A model generated the notes under the pieces. It made no database searches, was not told the DNA's origin, and worked only from the letters and a program-made list of their open reading frames with translations. A stretch of DNA of 64,000 nt from Elioraea rosea (GTDB taxonomy: Bacteria > Pseudomonadota > Alphaproteobacteria > Acetobacterales > Acetobacteraceae): assembly GCF_007644105.1 (NCBI RefSeq), contig NZ_VFAC01000019.1:1-64000 (forward strand). Direction: 5' to 3'. This document shows positions 61,604 to 64,000 of this stretch, one piece after another; within the stretch, counting starts at the first letter, position 1, and each line of letters begins with the position of its first letter. Both the position numbers and the translations under genes were made by a program.

Positions 61604-62398
61604 TCAGAACGCGCGGGAGCGGGCGGCCATGCCGCCGTCGATCGTCACGATCGTGCCGCTTGTGAAGCCTGACCGTGGGCTCGCCAGGAAGGCGATCATG
61701 TCGCCGATCTCCTCCGGTGTCGCGGCGCGGCCGAAGGGCATGGGCGCGAACAGTTCCTGCCAGCGCTCCGGGTCGCCTGTCCTGTCGCCCGACTTTTTCT
61801 TCATCAGCCCGATCAGCCTGTCGGTCGCGACCGGACCGGGGGAGAGGCCGACGACACGAAGCCCGTCATTCGGCGCCGTGCCGCCGAGCGACCGCGTGAA
61901 GGCATAGAGCGCCGCATTGCCCGTGACGCCGCAGATGTAGGCCTGGTCGAGCGTTTCCGCCGCGTTCCCCACCACGTTGACGATCGACGGAATGAACGCG
62001 GCCGACGATCGGCCCTTCAGGAGCGGATAGAAGGCCCGGCACATGTCGATGTAGCCGAACACCTTGAGCTGCCAGGCCTGGCGCCAGGTCGTTCCGTCCA
62101 CCTGTGCGAGGCTGCCGCCGGGAATGGCGCCTGCGTTGTTGACGAGGATGTCGATCTCGGGGAAGCGCGCGGCGATGTCCTCCGCCGTGCCCTGCACAGC
62201 GATGTCGGCCGCATGGACACGCACGTTCACCTGATGCCGCGAGCGGATGGCGCTGGCCGTCTCCTCGAGCGCGCCGAGGGTGCGCGAGACGAGGATCACG
62301 TCGCACCCCTCAGCCGCCATGCTCTCGGCCGCGGCCCGGCCTATCCCCTTCGATCCGCCGGTGATGAGCGCGGTGCGCCCGCGAAGCAGCAGGTCCAT
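61604..62398 (-). CDS. SDR-family protein lacking the catalytic Tyr/Lys
   Basis: 264 residues from the ATG at 62398. The NAD(P)-binding motif TALITGGSKGIGRAAAESMA is intact, as are NNAGAIPGG and the C-terminal PGPVATDRL and FTSGTIVTIDGGMAAR. The usual YxxxK preceding AAL reads G-V-T-G-N in ICGVTGNAALYAFTRSLGG, so both the catalytic Tyr and Lys are absent by alignment. A Tyr lies three residues earlier. It either uses other residues or is not a standard oxidoreductase. It is upstream of the hydrolase and divergent from the SMP-30-like gene. Confidence 0.88.
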   Translation of the reverse strand: MDLLLRGRTALITGGSKGIGRAAAESMAAEGCDVILVSRTLGALEETASAIRSRHQVNVRVHAADIAVQGTAEDIAARFPEIDILVNNAGAIPGGSLAQVDGTTWRQAWQLKVFGYIDMCRAFYPLLKGRSSAAFIPSIVNVVGNAAETLDQAYICGVTGNAALYAFTRSLGGTAPNDGLRVVGLSPGPVATDRLIGLMKKKSGDRTGDPERWQELFAPMPFGRAATPEEIGDMIAFLASPRSGFTSGTIVTIDGGMAARSRAF

Positions 62399-62527
62399 TC
62401 GGCTTGCTCTCCCTTTCGTGTTTGGCGATGGCACCCCATCCCGGGCTGACGGGCAAGGGGGGTGTGTGCGACACCTCGTTGCGCGAGCGCGACAGCAAGG
62501 CCGCGCCGCCAAGGAGAGGAAGCGATC

Positions 62528-63536
62528 ATGACCCTGACCAGACGCGGCGCCATCGCCGCCGCCGCAACGATTGCCGCGAGTTCCAGCGCGTTGGCGCAAT
62601 GGCGGCCGACCGAACGCTACCCCCGACCCGGCGGTGCAGGTGCTCGACCCCGCCTTCGGCCGCTACCGGCTCGTTCTCGCCTCCGTCGAGCGCATCGCGC
62701 ATGGAGGGATGCGCTGGAACGAAGGCCCCGTGTGGATGGGTGACTGGCGCGCGCTGCTCTGGTCCGACATCCCCAACAACCGCATCATGCGCTGGGACGA
62801 GGCGACGGGGCGCACCTCGATATTCCGCAGCCCGTCGAACTTCAGCAACGGCAACACGCGCGACCGGCAGGGCAGGCTCATTACCTGCCAGCACGACACG
62901 CGTAGCGTCACGCGCACGGAGTATGACGGCCGCATCACCACGCTTGCGGATCGTCACGACGGCAAGCGCCTCAACAGCCCCAATGACGTGGTGGTGAAGT
63001 CGGACGGCACGATCTGGTTCACTGATCCGCCCTTCGGCATCCTCGGCCACTACGAGGGCACGCAGGCCGAGCCGGAACTGCCGACGAACGTCTACCGGTT
63101 CGACCCGCGCGACGGCCGGCTCACCGTCGCGACCGGCGAGGTCAATCGCCCCAACGGCCTCGCCTTCAGCCCCGACGAGAAGAAGCTCTACATCGTCGAG
63201 GCCGGCGTGCTGCCGCGGGTGATCCGCTCCTTCGATGTCGGCGATGACGGAAGGCTCACGGGCGGCGGGCCGCTTCTCGATGCCGGTCCGGGAACGCCCG
63301 ACGGGTTCAAGGTGGATGTCGATGGCAATCTCTGGGTCGGCTGGGGGATGGGAAGCAACGAGCTCGACGGGGTGCTCGTGTTCAACCCCGCCGGCAAGCC
63401 GATCGGCCGCGTCGCGCTGCCGGAACGGTGCGCCAACCTCTGCTTCGGCGGGCTGAAGCGGAACCGCCTGTTCATGGCGGCAAGCCAGAGCGTCTATTCG
63501 CTCTACGTCAACACGCAGGGGATGCCCTACGCCTGA
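62528..63536 (+). CDS. Secreted SMP-30/gluconolactonase-family protein with apparent frameshift
   Basis: The signal peptide (TLTRRGAIAAAATIAASSSA, Tat-like twin Arg) starts at the ATG at 62528 after GGAAGCG, but runs into a different frame. The propeller body begins just after it, reading DPAVQVLDPAFGRYRLV. The two frames join at a run of five C (62620-62624); with four C the protein is continuous at about 335 residues. The body shows SMP-30 signatures: MRWNEGPVWMGDWRALLWSD, RLNSPNDVVVKSDGTIWFTD, NRPNGLAFSPDEKKLYIVE and GTPDGFKVDVDGNLWVGW. The family hydrolyses sugar lactones with a divalent metal. The extra base may be a true mutation or a sequencing error. Confidence 0.82.
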
Positions 63537-63540
63537 GCGG

Positions 63541-63572
63541 GCGGCGCGGCGGGGGCGTGTCCGCCGCGCCGC
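63541..63572. terminator. Bidirectional hairpin between convergent genes
   Basis: GCGGCGCGGCGG (63541-63552) and CCGCCGCGCCGC (63561-63572) form a perfect 12-bp stem with an 8-base loop, between the SMP-30-like gene (ends 63536) and the TctC gene (ends 63582). It would serve both transcripts. Confidence 0.6.
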
Positions 63573-63581
63573 GCCGATGCC

Positions 63582-64000
63582 TCATGCCGCCTCGATCTTT
63601 GCGGTCCTTACCACCTCGGTCCAGCGCCGCACCTCGTCGGCCTGGAACGCCTTGAGCGCCTCCGGCGTGGTGGCGACGACATCGAAGCCCATCTTCGTCA
63701 GCCTGTCCTTGGCCTCGGGGTCCATCAGCGCCTTGCGCGCCTCAGCGGCCACGCGGTCACGGATGTTCGCTGGCAGGTTTGCCGGGCCCATCATCGCCTG
63801 CCAGGAGGTGACGTTGAAGTCGGCCATGCCCTGTTCGGCCATGGTCGGCACGTCCGGCATCTGCGGGTGGCGCTCCGGCGCGGTGACGGCGAGCGCGCGC
63901 ATCCGCCCGTTCGCGACATGGGCATGGATCGTCGGCATGTTCTGGAAGGTCGCGTGCACGTTGCCCGCGATCAGGTCGGTCGCCGCGGCCGCGCCGCCCT
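63582..64000 (-). CDS. TctC/Bug-family tripartite tricarboxylate transporter receptor, partial
   Basis: About 139 C-terminal residues; the start lies beyond the right edge. The frame reads through to base 64000 (GGAAAATDLIAGNVHATFQN). Family motifs are DLIAGNVHATFQNMPTIHAHV, RMRALAVTAPERHPQMPDVPT, and the C-terminal helix TPEALKAFQADEVRRWTEVV. These periplasmic binding proteins bind carboxylates or other small acids. No TctA or TctB membrane genes are visible, so it may be an orphan receptor. It converges with the SMP-30-like gene. Confidence 0.9.
   Translation of the reverse strand, partial: GGAAAATDLIAGNVHATFQNMPTIHAHVANGRMRALAVTAPERHPQMPDVPTMAEQGMADFNVTSWQAMMGPANLPANIRDRVAAEARKALMDPEAKDRLTKMGFDVVATTPEALKAFQADEVRRWTEVVRTAKIEAA

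Noticed and set aside
62571-63536. SMP-30-like protein starting at 62571 without signal peptide
   Set aside because: The first residues (MPRVPARWRNGG) are the signal-peptide DNA read in another frame; a frameshift in the C run explains both frames better.

Overview
The window is 64 kb of very GC-rich DNA from a Gram-negative chromosome. Gene content points to an alphaproteobacterium, most likely Acetobacteraceae or a close Rhodospirillales relative. The evidence is pqqABCDE beside a sorbosone-type dehydrogenase, mdh-sucC-sucD near zapE, the chvI-chvG-hprK-rapZ-PTS block typical of alphaproteobacteria, FkbM methyltransferases, PEP-CTERM proteins and a TctC receptor. The taxonomic call is inferred from gene content and composition, not measured. 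I saw no rRNA, tRNA, CRISPR array, transposase or prophage, so this looks like ordinary chromosome. About 63 protein genes are listed. The first (glycosyltransferase 9) and last (TctC receptor) are cut by the window edges. No gene-free stretch exceeds 300 bases; the longest is the 249-base divergent region 47175-47423.

Layout. 1-12.3 kb: partial LPS-type glycosyltransferase, ygfZ, an isoprenylcysteine-methyltransferase-like membrane protein, two methyltransferases, a CobW GTPase/WD40 pair, a hybrid sensor kinase that has lost both phospho-acceptor histidines, an omega-aminotransferase, a GST, a VOC protein and a disordered orphan. 12.3-22.7 kb: TCA genes sucD, sucC and mdh; fliJ-like/fliI behind two CtrA-like boxes; a secreted PEP-CTERM-like protein; a second FkbM; a thioesterase; zapE; then a secreted sorbosone-type dehydrogenase and its cytochrome c. 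22.8-26.5 kb: the translationally coupled pqqABCDE operon and arfB. 26.5-36 kb: one long minus-strand block, chvI-chvG-hprK-rapZ-EIIA-HPr-EI-glgC-glgA, linking envelope sensing, a regulatory PTS and glycogen synthesis. Two large palindromic elements sit at its end.

36-47.2 kb: a HugZ-like protein, a class IV aminotransferase, a SYLF protein, MarC, and a three-gene set of an Orn/Lys/Arg-type decarboxylase with two AspT-family antiporters behind an FNR/FixK-like box. Then come fabI and two tandem paralogous cytochromes c. 47.4-64 kb: a catabolic region with a ThDP enzyme, a complete sugar-type ABC importer, a D-2-hydroxyacid dehydrogenase, an IclR regulator, glyoxylate carboligase (gcl), a PEP-CTERM protein, a DapA-like lyase, a trypsin-like protease, an alpha/beta hydrolase, an atypical SDR, a frameshifted SMP-30 lactonase and a TctC receptor.

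The most interesting items are the decarboxylase/double-antiporter set under a likely low-oxygen switch, the histidine-less hybrid kinase, the palindromes that supply stop codons to two convergent genes, the hairpin that buries the iclR ribosome-binding site, the 13-G tract between two divergent genes, and the degenerate active sites in several catabolic enzymes.
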